This document shows, piece by piece, positions 6,899 through 16,900 of a DNA stretch of 64,000 nucleotides. Source of the stretch: Mesorhizobium sp. LSHC420B00. Lineage in GTDB: Bacteria; Pseudomonadota; Alphaproteobacteria; Rhizobiales; Rhizobiaceae. A program made the translations under genes and the position numbers. Under the pieces are notes generated by a model that was not told where the DNA came from, made no database searches, and was given only the letters and a program-made list of their open reading frames with translations. Each line of letters begins with the position of its first letter. Positions within the stretch are counted from its first letter, which is position 1. The stretch covers positions 293-64,292 of the forward strand of contig NZ_AYVY01000016.1 of assembly GCF_000503055.1 (NCBI RefSeq), read 5' to 3'.

Positions 6899-9232
6899 TC
6901 AAAGCGCATTCTGAACGGTGCTCAGCATCGCCGTGATGACCTGTTTGTACTTTGCGAACTCGGGCGATGTCTGCCGGACCTCAGTGGTGGTCGTCGTCTG
7001 CTGGCTCGCCGCGGTCGTGGCTGGGCTGAGCTTTCGACCCATCTTCCTTTCGGCCCAGTCCACGACATAGCTGGCGGTCTTGCCGGTGAGAAAGGGATTG
7101 GCCTGGATGACGGCTGATCCGAGCACGGCGCTCAGTTGCGCCGAACCCGACGCCGACAGCACCTGATGCGCGCCCTCCATGCCGAGGAAATGGCACAGAT
7201 AGAGCCGGCCGGCTGTGATCTGGTGGCCGCGCGCCCGAAGATAGGCTTCGCCCTCTCGCGCCAGATTGCGAACCATCTCGCGCGAGATCGTGGCGTCGTA
7301 ACGCAGGGCAAGCAGGTCGGCGGTCGAGAGCGTGCGTGCAAGTTCAGGGCGGTATGTATTCATCATACGGATCCAGGTCTTGGTGATGAATTGGCCGGCA
7401 CCGGTCGCTGAAGAATTCGGGTTCTTGGCACGGGCACTGCCGCCACTTTCGACATGGACGATGCGGTCGGTGAGCGTTTCCACGGCGGAAAAGTCCGAAG
7501 CGACCGCAGTAACTGTGCCCAGCGGGTCGATCGCCGCGCCATTCTGGTAGAGTTCGAAATGCAGGTGCGGTCCGGTCGACAGTCCGGTGGTGCCGATGTA
7601 GCCGATGATGTCACCTGCCTTGACCTTGGTGCCGACGCCGCCCACGATTGCGAATTTCTGCATATGCGCATAGCGCGTCTCGCGCCCGTTTCCGTGCGAA
7701 ATCTTGACCAGATTGCCATAGCCGCCCCCATCGCCCTGGAAGCTGATTTCGCCATCGAAGGCGGCTGCGATCGGCGTGCCGACCGGCGCCGCCCAATCGA
7801 CGCCCTTGTGGATGCGAACGGTGCCCAGAATTGGGTGCTTGCGGGGCCCGAAGGTCGAGGTCAACACCCCGTTGACCGGTGTGACCATGCCGTTGGTGAC
7901 CGTCAGCGAGCGGACCTGATCGTCGCCTGTCACGCATGCAAACTGGCCATCGCTCTGCTGGAAAACGAAACAGTCGAGAGTTTTTGTCGTGCCCTGGACA
8001 CCCACATACAGCACCCGCCCAACGCCTTCGTCCTTGCCGCGCGGCGTCTGCGAATAGATCAGCACAAGACGCTGGTCCTCGCTTGCGAAGGCGTCCAGAT
8101 CCTGGCCTCTCGACAGATACATGATGGCTTCGCCGATCACGCCGGTCGGAACGCTGTTGCGTGCCGCTGTCGAGTAGATCGCGTCGAGCAGACGATATTG
8201 CCGTTTGTGGGCGCCTTCCGCCGGCGCGCCCGAGTAGTTGAAAAGATCTTCCCGTACCCAAGGATCAACGCCCGAAACGAACACGCCCGCGGCATTGCGC
8301 GTCAGCGTACCGACAAAGACGTTCTTGGCGTAGATCGACACCTGCATGAGGGACATCGTTGTCGTCTCGCGGTTGGGTCGGTATCCACGCATGGCCACGA
8401 CATAGCCCGGTTCCAGGCCGTCCCGGCCGAAGAGCGCCTTCAGCGCCTCGCCTGCCTGCTTGGCGTCGTCGGCGGAGAAATGTGCATCGAGCGCAACGCT
8501 ATCCAGACTGCGATCGTTGAGGATCTTCACGAACGTGTCTTCCGTAGCCTCGAACCGCTGAAATTCGTTCGTGACAGTTGCGACGCTGGTGTTGTTTTCG
8601 ATCTGGGTCTTGTGGAACGCGGGAAGAGCTGCATCGCCTGCTTCGATTGTTTCACCCCAGCCGGCCTCCGGGTCATCGGCTTCGGCCAGTTGATCGGCGG
8701 CAGGGGCGGGTTCATCCGCGGCAGGAGATGGCTCAAGATCGTTCTGCAGATCGCTGGAGGCTGCGGGGGCCGTCTTTCGTTGCGCCTGGAAGAACGCAAA
8801 ATCCTCCTGCGTCGACGGTATGGTCGTCATAAATTTCTCGCTGGCGCTAAGCATGACGTCGGACAAGATCTCGATCTGTGGCGAAACCCCGGCCTGGTCG
8901 AGTTCGGCCGGACGCGGAACAACGCGGCCTTTCGTTGCGGCGTCGGAATCGGGGGCGAGCGTGATCCACATCGGATCCCCCGCCAGGCCGATAATGGCAG
9001 GCACATAAACAGAGGCATCGGCCGGCACATCGTCGGCTCCTTCGACCGCATGCAGATCCTCGTCTTCGTCGCCAAACGACCAATAGTCCGCGGTGAGGTA
9101 GAAGCCGGCGGCAATCGAACACAGGAAAACTGTGGCGAAGCCGGCAAGAAGCCTGCGCCAAAAGGTGCGCCGGCGGAGGGCAGCGCGTGCTTGCTTTTTC
9201 TCCTTGAAGCTGGTGTCGATAGCGTGCGTCAC
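6899..9232 (-). CDS. Membrane-anchored M23 endopeptidase fused to a transglycosylase-like domain
   Basis: GTG 9232 overlaps the stop of the upstream gene as GTGA and has GGAAG before it; this gives 777 residues. A basic cytoplasmic start is followed by one membrane segment (LLAGFATVFLCSIAAGFYLT), then about 330 periplasmic residues without clear family. A LytM/M23 metallopeptidase domain follows with H475xxxD479 (HKGVDW) and H556-L-H558 (HLHFELY), the expected zinc and catalytic residues. The C-terminal part (about 590-730) resembles a lysozyme-like/soluble lytic transglycosylase fold: E595 in HVESGG, then TGAGQF. The protein could cut both peptide cross-links and glycan strands. It is probably cotranscribed with the DUF1036 gene. 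The C-terminal domain assignment is the less certain one. Confidence 0.8.
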   Translation of the reverse strand: MTHAIDTSFKEKKQARAALRRRTFWRRLLAGFATVFLCSIAAGFYLTADYWSFGDEDEDLHAVEGADDVPADASVYVPAIIGLAGDPMWITLAPDSDAATKGRVVPRPAELDQAGVSPQIEILSDVMLSASEKFMTTIPSTQEDFAFFQAQRKTAPAASSDLQNDLEPSPAADEPAPAADQLAEADDPEAGWGETIEAGDAALPAFHKTQIENNTSVATVTNEFQRFEATEDTFVKILNDRSLDSVALDAHFSADDAKQAGEALKALFGRDGLEPGYVVAMRGYRPNRETTTMSLMQVSIYAKNVFVGTLTRNAAGVFVSGVDPWVREDLFNYSGAPAEGAHKRQYRLLDAIYSTAARNSVPTGVIGEAIMYLSRGQDLDAFASEDQRLVLIYSQTPRGKDEGVGRVLYVGVQGTTKTLDCFVFQQSDGQFACVTGDDQVRSLTVTNGMVTPVNGVLTSTFGPRKHPILGTVRIHKGVDWAAPVGTPIAAAFDGEISFQGDGGGYGNLVKISHGNGRETRYAHMQKFAIVGGVGTKVKAGDIIGYIGTTGLSTGPHLHFELYQNGAAIDPLGTVTAVASDFSAVETLTDRIVHVESGGSARAKNPNSSATGAGQFITKTWIRMMNTYRPELARTLSTADLLALRYDATISREMVRNLAREGEAYLRARGHQITAGRLYLCHFLGMEGAHQVLSASGSAQLSAVLGSAVIQANPFLTGKTASYVVDWAERKMGRKLSPATTAASQQTTTTTEVRQTSPEFAKYKQVITAMLSTVQNAL

Positions 9233-9639
9233 GGACTGCTTCCGGTCAGGAAAAACGTCCACCGCACCTGTTCAAGCGTATCGACTTCAACGAATCGCGC
9301 AGCAATATGGCCAAGCTGCCAGCATTCGTCGATGCCGCGTATCGAGAAACGTCGCCGCTCAATGCACATTTCGGTCGATCCCGTCAGGATGGCGTGGCCG
9401 AAAACGTCAGTGGCGTAGAGGTAGATGTAGCGGTTCGTCAGTTCCTCGCGGATGACGTTCACGCACTGATTTGCGCCGATGGTCCACCACCCATCGGTCT
9501 GATCGGCATTGTCGACCTCCTGGCCGACGGCGAGGTTGACGACGTCGAGCGTCTGATTGCACACCGTGAATTCGGCGCGCGCTTCGTTGCATGAGAGCAC
9601 GCCCAGCAACGCGGCGGCCGAAACGACCGCGAGCCTCAT
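9229..9639 (-). CDS. Exported DUF1036 protein
   Basis: A 136-residue protein from ATG 9639. The N-terminus is a signal peptide (MRLAVVSAAALLGVLSCNEA). The mature part has the DUF1036 pattern: an early FTVCNQT, Trp-rich GWWTIGANQCVNV, and a late pair of cysteines (MCIERR, DECWQ). DUF1036 proteins are small periplasmic proteins of unknown role. An upstream in-frame start at 9735 would add 32 basic residues before the signal peptide. The stop overlaps the GTG of the M23 gene by four bases, implying translational coupling and a shared envelope role. Confidence 0.8.
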   Translation of the reverse strand: MRLAVVSAAALLGVLSCNEARAEFTVCNQTLDVVNLAVGQEVDNADQTDGWWTIGANQCVNVIREELTNRYIYLYATDVFGHAILTGSTEMCIERRRFSIRGIDECWQLGHIAARFVEVDTLEQVRWTFFLTGSSP

Positions 9640-9747
9640 CCGGGCCCTCGAGGCAAGCAAGGTTAGAAGCCGACCACGCTGCTTTAAGGGCAGGTCGGAA
9701 GACGAGCGGGGCAAACGCGAGCTACGGAGTTCCATCGGACGCCCATG

Positions 9748-12333
9748 CTACCCGCCGAGCCGGAAATACTTGGCGCTGGCCGAGAACTTGGATCCGTTGG
9801 CCTCGATTTCCTCGAGAATTTTGGGCAACAGCTGCGAGGCTGGCATTGGCGTGGAGAACGCAGCCGCCTGGATATCCTGGGGGCCGGTGATCACCATGAT
9901 GATCTGCGGCACGGCCTTGCCTGCAGCCCTGTCGGCGGCGCCGAGACCGATCGGGATGCTGAAGGTAGCCTTGTCCGATTGTACGACCATGCGGTCATCG
10001 AGGTTGAACATCATGCCTTTGTGGTCGATCAGCAGCACGCTGGAAATGAGCCCGCCACGCGTCACCAACGTACCGCTGATCGGTGTGCCGTTCGGCACCG
10101 ATGTTCGATCGAGAACGAGCTGCGGCTTTTCGCCAGCAGCCTGCCCCAGAAAACGCAGGAAGTTGGTGACTTCGCACTGGCTCGGCTCAATGAGGCGCAC
10201 GTTGATGTCGGGCTCAACGTGGAACTTTGCCTGGAAATCAGCCAGCATCTGCTCGAATGGCTGGACCGCGGTTCCAAATCCTTCGATGGCAGCGGTCTTA
10301 TCGGTTATGGAGGTCACGGCGGCGTAGAAACAGTCGCCACCGCTGAAGTCGCGAACCCACGAAACACGCTGCGCTATATCGTCGATCACAGGGGCAACTT
10401 CCGGCTTAGGCAGGTTCAGGGCAACCATGGCCTGGTCTGGTTCTCTGGCCGCCGGCAGGTCGGCCTGCTGCTCCTTTGCCCTCGTCGCATCCGCCTGGCG
10501 TGCAGCCGGCTCTGGAACGGGCGCTGCTGGTATGGCCTTCGCCGGCCGGCTCGCCTGGTGTTTGGGCGGCGGCAGGTCGGCCTGCTGCTCCTTTGCGCTC
10601 GTCGCATCCGCCTGGCCTGCAGCCGGCTTGGGAGCTGGCGCGGCCGGTTTCGCCTCCGCCTGGCTTGCCTGCTGTTCAGGCTTTTGGCTCGCCGCGGCGT
10701 CTGGCTGCGCCGCGGGCGGCGTGGGAGCCTTTTCGACCGGCGGGAGGGCTGGAGCAAGCTTGGCAGGCGGCGAGGGCGTATCGGGCTGAATTGACGGCGC
10801 TGCGTTTTCGGCCGGCGGTTGCGCCCCACTTGCCGACAGCTTCGACGTTTCCTGTATTTGCGGGAGCATCTTTGGCGACGCTGCCGGCGGCGGCGTTCGA
10901 GCCGCGGGGGCCTCCGCCTGACTTTCAGCTGGTGCTAATGTAGCCTCTGTTTGCGGCTTTGGGGCTGGAACCGCCTGTGGCGGCTCAGGGGAGTCCGTAT
11001 CCTGGTCCGTCGCCAGCGGCTTTGACGCCTCTGCCTCAGGAATTGATGCTTCGGGGACAGGCCTTGTTGCTTGTGGTGCAGGTTGTGGTGGCTCTGGCGC
11101 GGAAAGCGAGGGTTTGCCGGCGGTTGGCGCGGTGGGTGTCGTAAAGCCGCTGAAATAAAGGCCGGCAAGTGAGGCGAGAGCCAATGTCGCGAAGGCAGAG
11201 ATGGCGATGGCTCGGCGCTTTGTAGATTTTCCGCGAACAGCGCCAACGAGCGCACGTGGCGGCGCGGCGACCGGTGAGGCCCGCGGTTCGGACAACAGCG
11301 CTGGCCGGACATGCTGGACAAAGCGCTGCCCGCCCGAGCCTGCCAAAGGCGCGTCATGGCCCAAGACATTGGATGGCGGGGACGAGGCCTTCGGATCGGG
11401 CGCAAGGGTTTGCCCCGCTCGTGGCAAACCCGGCCTGCCGCGGTTTGGGACGAACGTCGGCGGCGTTGTCCCTTCGTCCTCGTCGCGCGTCATCCTGGCG
11501 ATTTCCGCCATGCTCACCGGGCGGTCTCGCGGATCCGGCTGCAGCATGGCTTCAACAATGTCACGAAAGCCGTCGTCGATGTCGGACAGGTCGGGCACGG
11601 TCCGACGCTTTTCGATGATCTCGAATTGGGACCCGCTCATGTCGATCGGCTTGCCGCGCAGGGCGGCAACCAGCACCAGCCCCAGGCTGTAGATGTCCGA
11701 CTGCTCGCTGACATCGCCGCTGTATAGCCCAAGCTGTTCGGGGGAAACGTAGTTGTACTTTCCCGCGAATTTTCCGCCGATCAGGGTCTCACCGCCGACG
11801 GTCGCCGATCGCGCGATTCCGAAATCGATGATCTTGGCCCGATCGACCCGACCTCCTGGCAAGATGATGTTGTCCGGGGAGAGGTCGCGGTGAATTGCTC
11901 CCGCCTGATGCACGGCGCTGAGACCCGACGTGAGCCGATGGCAGAGCCTGCGCACCTCCTCAGTCGGCATTGGGCCACGTCGCATGATGTCGTGTAGCGA
12001 CTCGCCGTCGACGAATTCCATCGCAAGGTAGGGACGACCGATCCCTGGATCGATCGTGAAGACGTGATATCTCACGACCGCATCATGCGAGAGGTGATTG
12101 AGGATCGACGCTTCCTTGCGGAACAAGGACAAGATCGTCGGGTCGCGGGCAAATTCGGGCAGGACGATCTTGATCGCGACATGGTCGCCAGTCTGGATGT
12201 TGTGGCCGCGGTAGACCTCGCCCATGCCGCCGAATGCGATCCGCTCGTCAAGTTCGTAGATGCCGCTGAGCTGCGTGCCGACGGCGGTGTTGGCCAGCTG
12301 CGGCGATATTCGCGTCTTGTCGTCGGCGCTCAT
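9748..12333 (-). CDS. Membrane Ser/Thr protein kinase (PpkA-like) with periplasmic C-terminal domain
   Basis: An 861-residue protein from ATG 12333 (GGAGGG eight bases upstream). Residues 25-280 form a eukaryotic-type kinase domain: glycine loop FGGMGEVYRG, lysine K55 in VAIK, HRD at 148-150 with LSPDN, DFG at 170-172, and SPE. A cytoplasmic linker follows, then one membrane segment (AISAFATLALASLAGLYF), then about 250 residues rich in Pro, Ala, Gln and Lys. The last about 230 residues form a folded periplasmic domain with two cysteines (GGDCFYAAV and PSQCEV). It starts four bases after the PP2C gene, so the two form a phosphorylation pair like PpkA/PppA of T6SS. A likely target is the FHA protein TagH. 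The periplasmic domain has no recognised family and could be the sensor. Confidence 0.9.
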   Translation of the reverse strand: MSADDKTRISPQLANTAVGTQLSGIYELDERIAFGGMGEVYRGHNIQTGDHVAIKIVLPEFARDPTILSLFRKEASILNHLSHDAVVRYHVFTIDPGIGRPYLAMEFVDGESLHDIMRRGPMPTEEVRRLCHRLTSGLSAVHQAGAIHRDLSPDNIILPGGRVDRAKIIDFGIARSATVGGETLIGGKFAGKYNYVSPEQLGLYSGDVSEQSDIYSLGLVLVAALRGKPIDMSGSQFEIIEKRRTVPDLSDIDDGFRDIVEAMLQPDPRDRPVSMAEIARMTRDEDEGTTPPTFVPNRGRPGLPRAGQTLAPDPKASSPPSNVLGHDAPLAGSGGQRFVQHVRPALLSEPRASPVAAPPRALVGAVRGKSTKRRAIAISAFATLALASLAGLYFSGFTTPTAPTAGKPSLSAPEPPQPAPQATRPVPEASIPEAEASKPLATDQDTDSPEPPQAVPAPKPQTEATLAPAESQAEAPAARTPPPAASPKMLPQIQETSKLSASGAQPPAENAAPSIQPDTPSPPAKLAPALPPVEKAPTPPAAQPDAAASQKPEQQASQAEAKPAAPAPKPAAGQADATSAKEQQADLPPPKHQASRPAKAIPAAPVPEPAARQADATRAKEQQADLPAAREPDQAMVALNLPKPEVAPVIDDIAQRVSWVRDFSGGDCFYAAVTSITDKTAAIEGFGTAVQPFEQMLADFQAKFHVEPDINVRLIEPSQCEVTNFLRFLGQAAGEKPQLVLDRTSVPNGTPISGTLVTRGGLISSVLLIDHKGMMFNLDDRMVVQSDKATFSIPIGLGAADRAAGKAVPQIIMVITGPQDIQAAAFSTPMPASQLLPKILEEIEANGSKFSASAKYFRLGG

Positions 12334-12337
12334 CAGC

Positions 12338-13111
12338 TCAACCCTCCGCTCTGGACAGATCAGGGTAGGGGGGGTGTCCATTGCTTCTGTTTGCGAATTT
12401 TACCAGCACAATCGTAACATTGTCTGTGCCGCCTCGCTCCAGCACCGTTCTCAGCAGAGCCTCACAGGCCGCCTGAGGTGTCGCAGACACGACCGCGGCG
12501 CCGATTTCGGCGTCGGTCAAATGCGCGGTCAGCCCATCGGTGCACAACACAAAGATGTCTCCCGGCATGATTTCCCCTTGCTGGAAATCGATGACGATTT
12601 CGTCGCTGACGCCTACCGCATGCGTGATGACATTGCGACGCGGCCAGGTGAGCGCCTCGGCTGCGCTGATCATGCCGCGGTCGAGAAGTTCCTGAACTTC
12701 GGTGTGGTCCTTCGAGATCTGCGAGATCGAGCCGTTGCGGATCAGATAGACCCGGCTGTCGCCCGCCCACAGGCATGCAAATCGCCCATCCATCGCCAAC
12801 AAGGCGGCAACGGTGGAGCCGATGGTTATGCCGCGGGATTCGGAGATCCTGCGGATCTCGGCGTTGGCGCGGCTCAGCCTATCCTCGAAGCGCGCACGAA
12901 GGTCCGGGGCGGAACTGGCAATGCCGATCGTGGCCAGATGGTCGACGATGCTGGCTGAAGCAACCTCTCCTGCTTCATGCCCACCCATTCCGTCGGCCAC
13001 CACCCACAGGCCGGTTCGCGGCTCGACCAAATAGTTGTCTTCATTGTGCTCGCGGACACAGCCATTGTGGCTTACGCCGAAGCTCTCAAAGGAAAGGGCG
13101 ACATCGCTCAA
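12338..13111 (-). CDS. PP2C-type Ser/Thr phosphatase (PppA-like)
   Basis: A 257-residue single-domain PP2C phosphatase. Metal-binding and catalytic motifs are all present: REHNEDN near residue 20, VADGMGGHEAGE near 40, GSTVAALL, WAGDSRVYLIRNG, LCTDGLTAHL and GGTDNVTIVLV. It is cytoplasmic and would reverse phosphorylation by the kinase encoded four bases downstream. Kinase/phosphatase pairs of this type control T6SS assembly post-translationally in other proteobacteria; here the pair sits beside a tagH-tssL-tssM set. Confidence 0.93.
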   Translation of the reverse strand: MSDVALSFESFGVSHNGCVREHNEDNYLVEPRTGLWVVADGMGGHEAGEVASASIVDHLATIGIASSAPDLRARFEDRLSRANAEIRRISESRGITIGSTVAALLAMDGRFACLWAGDSRVYLIRNGSISQISKDHTEVQELLDRGMISAAEALTWPRRNVITHAVGVSDEIVIDFQQGEIMPGDIFVLCTDGLTAHLTDAEIGAAVVSATPQAACEALLRTVLERGGTDNVTIVLVKFANRSNGHPPYPDLSRAEG

Positions 13112-13906
13112 CTTGCCACCAGCGCTTCTCGAAGCGTCCTCTGCAGCGCACTCTCAGGCGCTCGCTGGCGCCACTTTGCCACAGGCTCGAATATTAAAAT
13201 ATCGAAATCTAGCGTTGAGCGCGTGACCCTTATGGGGAGGTCCCACTAGAAAGAGCTCAAGTGATGATTTGAGGGCGCGACAGCGCTCCGTTGCCTGGTC
13301 AACTGCGCATGCTGCGATCTCCCCGTCTGTCTCACAACATGCCGGTGCCTAAGTGTTCCAGCTCATCTCACAAACATCCAGGCAGCCGGTCAGGTACTCC
13401 GGATTGTGCGGAATGATGTCGTGTAATCTCGCCATCATCGGTGCCCCAGAAGGCCACCTGGATGCCACTGCCGAGTACCCCGGCTTCTTTCAGGATCCGA
13501 GTGAGCGGCGTGCCCACCCAGCGCGCATTGCCGACGCCGCCGTTGAAACAGGAGGGTCGGTACTAGCCAAATATCGATCGTCACCCGTGACGTCCGGATG
13601 TTCGACGAAGTTGCAGCAGTGCTCGAGATTTATGGGAGATCCGTTTCGCTGCCCGCCAAACAGGACATCAGCCAGCGCCGGCAGCGACACGCCCGTTCTC
13701 AATACTGTTCCTTGGACGAACGCTGCTCGTCCGGCTCCGGCCGCGGCGGTTGCTTGCCCCGGATCGGTAAGGCATCGTTTGACAAGGCGACGGTTTGGAT
13801 ATGCGAACCAACCAAGCGTTCGCTGATGCCGCTCGTTGATGCAAGACAAACCTCTGATCGACTAGATTTGGCGATCTTACTTGCCCTCGGCGAGGCTCAA
13901 TCCACC
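13112..13906. other. Non-coding and decayed stretch between PP2C gene and first tssM
   Basis: About 795 bases without an intact gene. The part from 13400 to 13550 is a recognisable gene remnant on the minus strand (separate entry). The part next to the PP2C gene (13112-13250) is AT-richer and may hold its promoter. The rest shows only short frames with noise-like translation. Confidence 0.55.
13400..13550 (-). pseudogene. Remnant of a sulfite-oxidase-like molybdopterin oxidoreductase
   Basis: Reading the minus strand from 13550 gives CFNGGVGNARWVGTPLTRIL, then KEAGVLGSGIQVAFWGTDDG. This is the GNARWxGxxL block and the following Vxxx-FxGxDxG block of sulfite-oxidase/YedY-type molybdenum enzymes, which sit mid-domain in proteins of several hundred residues. 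Upstream and downstream frames lose all similarity within a few dozen codons and no start is in frame, so this is a short relic. Confidence 0.65.
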
Positions 13907-16900
13907 TCAAAACGCCTTCGGACAGCTGAATGCGGAAAGTGCCGGTAGGAAGAAAGGGCTGGGACCGGAACCGGTCTGGATCGTATAGGCCACGTCGCGT
14001 CCGCCGACTACGAAGCGCGCCTCAACAGTGCCGTCCTTGCTGGTGATCGTCGCCTTGTCCAACAACCGCTTCAGCGACCACGGCCCTTCGAAGCTGATAA
14101 CGGATTTGCGGCCCGGCATTTCCGGCATCAGTCTCAGACTGGCGGACGCCGAGGCCGCGCCGCTCGGCCAGGACATCGTGCTTGGCGTGTTACCCGCCTG
14201 GTTGCTCTGGACGATCTGGCCGTCGACGTCGAGCACCGCAGCGTCTGCATCGCCATTCAGCGAGAACGGGGTAAAGGTCAGGTTGACCGAGGGCATTGAT
14301 CCGCCCGAGGGGAAAAAGGCGTTGCGGATTTCCGCAGCCAGCTGAAAGTTTTTCAGCGTCGACTTCGACAGGTCGCGCCCAAAGCGCGCATTCTGTTTCC
14401 AGCTCCAGTCCTTGCCGCTCATGTCGATCAAGGAAGCAAGGTTTTGTGCGAAGAACCGGTCCATCAGGCCGCCCGGAGAGAACAACTTGGCGAAGTCCGC
14501 CATCGCAATATCCTGGGTACCATCGCGGGCGAAGGGGTAGCGGCCGTTGACCGCCTCCTCGCACGGCTGCGTGACGGCCTGGTCGAGCATCTCGTTCAAA
14601 TTCGTCAACGAAATTTCAGCCGCGTTGCCCTCAAATTCGTCTGCAGTTGCGTTGGCCATTCTGCCGAGTTGCTTGGGCAGGCGCGATGCATTGGCGCGAA
14701 GGGTGGCTACCTGCAGCTGCAGGTTGGCGTTGACACGTTCCGTCTGCGAAGCGACCTCGGTTGCCAGTTGCAGGCTCTGATGGATGTCGCGAAAATTCTG
14801 GGTCAGCGCATCGATCGGTCGGTGTCCAAAAGGACCGCTTACCAGAGCTTGGAAGGACCTGAACTGCGCTTCGATACTTGCCCCGGGGTTTTGGCTTTGA
14901 AATTTTGCAGACCCCGTACCGGCACGGCTTTGCGATTTTGAGGAGCTAATTTGAATGCCGATGCGAGCCAGGCCCTTGGCCATGTCTGCGGCGTCTTGGG
15001 ACTGGCGCATAACGGTGCCGGCTTGCATCCGAGTGCCCGAGTCTTCGCCGGAGACAGGGTCGCGCGCTAGGGCTGTTTCGTCGGCAATCGCGGTAAAAAG
15101 CTGTTCGATCGGCGAGCTTGGTGAGGCAACGGCGGAAAGCGCGACATAGTGCGGCTTGTCGTTCAGCATGGCTTTGAATTTCAAAGCATCGAGAACGCTG
15201 TTCCACGCGGCTGCGAACTCCTTGCCGTAGCGATCGAGAAGTTCGGGGCCGAGCTTGAGCAACTCCTGATCGATGCCGCCTTGCTCGCCGCCACCGCCCA
15301 GTACCCACTGGTCCTCGACGAGTGTCTGCGCAATGCGCGAAAGCTGTCCGAGATAAAAGTTGTTGAATCCGGCATGGGTGTAGAGACCGGGAACACGGAG
15401 CTTCGACAAATCGCCGCCATCGACGCGCTCGAACACAAGCTGCGCTTCCGGGCCGCCTTTTTGCGAAACAGAAAAATCGTCCAGCGCAGCCGCGTACACC
15501 GCCGACTTGATCAATGCGGACGCACGATCGGCAAGGCTCATACGCCCGAGCGAACGCTGGGCGGCTTCCACAAGCGGCTGGTTGAGTTCGAAAACCGGAT
15601 CATAGGCATCGTCCAGCGCAAGCATGGCGCGTAAGTGCTTTTCGAGCTGCGCGCGTCCTGACCGGTTGCTCTCGCCGGGATACCGGTTTTGTTCCCAATC
15701 CTGCTTCATCCAGGAGATGACCAACGCGTCATCGACCTTGGGTGCCTTGCCGCCAAGCATCAGGTAGATCTTGAGCGGTTCGTAAAGCGCGGCGGGTTCA
15801 GCCATCGTCGCCTGAACTTTCCGCTCAGCCTGAATAAGCAGACGCGAGCGCAACATTCGTTCCAGTGCTTGCCGGTAGGCCGTTGTCGATGCCGAAAGAA
15901 GCCTTTCCCGCTGGCTAAGGCCGACCGTTTCGTCGATCGGTGCGGGTAAGTCACTGGTTTCGAAACCGGCCGGCATGTTGCGCAACTGGTCGAGCGGCCC
16001 GATGGCGTTTTCAAGGTCGACATCGGTGACCGTCGTGCTTTTGAGCAGGGCGTCCGCTGTCTCGCGATATTGGCTCATCGCCTGCGTCGTGGAGGCGATC
16101 AGCGAGCGGTTGGCCATGAAGCTCATCCCGAGCGCGCCAAGGGCCGCTGCAGTGATCAAGGCTATGATGCCAAAGCCGCCATATCTGAGGGCCGCTGCCC
16201 GCCTTTCAGTGGCCCGGTCATAGGAAACCCATCCGGATTCGGCGAAAATGACATCGGTCAGGAGGTCGTGCAAAAAGAAGCTCTTGCCGGTCCCGGACAG
16301 ATGGGGGCGGGAATTGTTGCCGAAACTGCGACCGATTGCGCCCAACACCTGATCGATCGGCGTTCCCTCTTGGGTCCCCGACGAGAAGTAGAGCCCACGC
16401 AAGCTGACGTTCACCTGGCTGCGGACCGGATCGAACAGGCTGGTCACGAAACCGGCAATTCGGCCCTTGAGCGCGTAAAACTGGGCCGGAAAGCCAAACA
16501 TCGATATGCGCAAGGCCGGATCAGGCTGTTCCTGCAGGCGGTCAGGCATCTCGTCCGCCAAGCGGTTCGCCAGTGCATCGAATTCGGCCGGAGCCTCACC
16601 GGCCATGTTCTTGTTGCGGTCTGTGGTCTGGAATGTCGCGCCCCAGACCTTGCGCCTGCGCGGCTCCTCGAAACTGCCGAAATAATCCATGAAGCCGGCA
16701 ACAAGATCGGCCTTGGTAAAAAGCAGGTACACCGGAAACTGGATTTTCAGCGTCTCGTGGATCTCCCTCAGGCGACCGCGTATTTCAACGACATGGGCGT
16801 CGAGCTGCTGGTCATCGAAGCTGATAAGATCGGCAAGGCTGATGGCCAGGATAACCCCGTTGATCGGTTGTCTGGTGCGGTATTTCTTGAGCAGCGCTAA

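Noticed and set aside
7454..9418. Long plus-strand open frame of 654 codons
   Set aside because: It is antisense to the M23/transglycosylase gene, whose catalytic motifs are intact; its own translation is rich in Arg, Gly and His and matches nothing.
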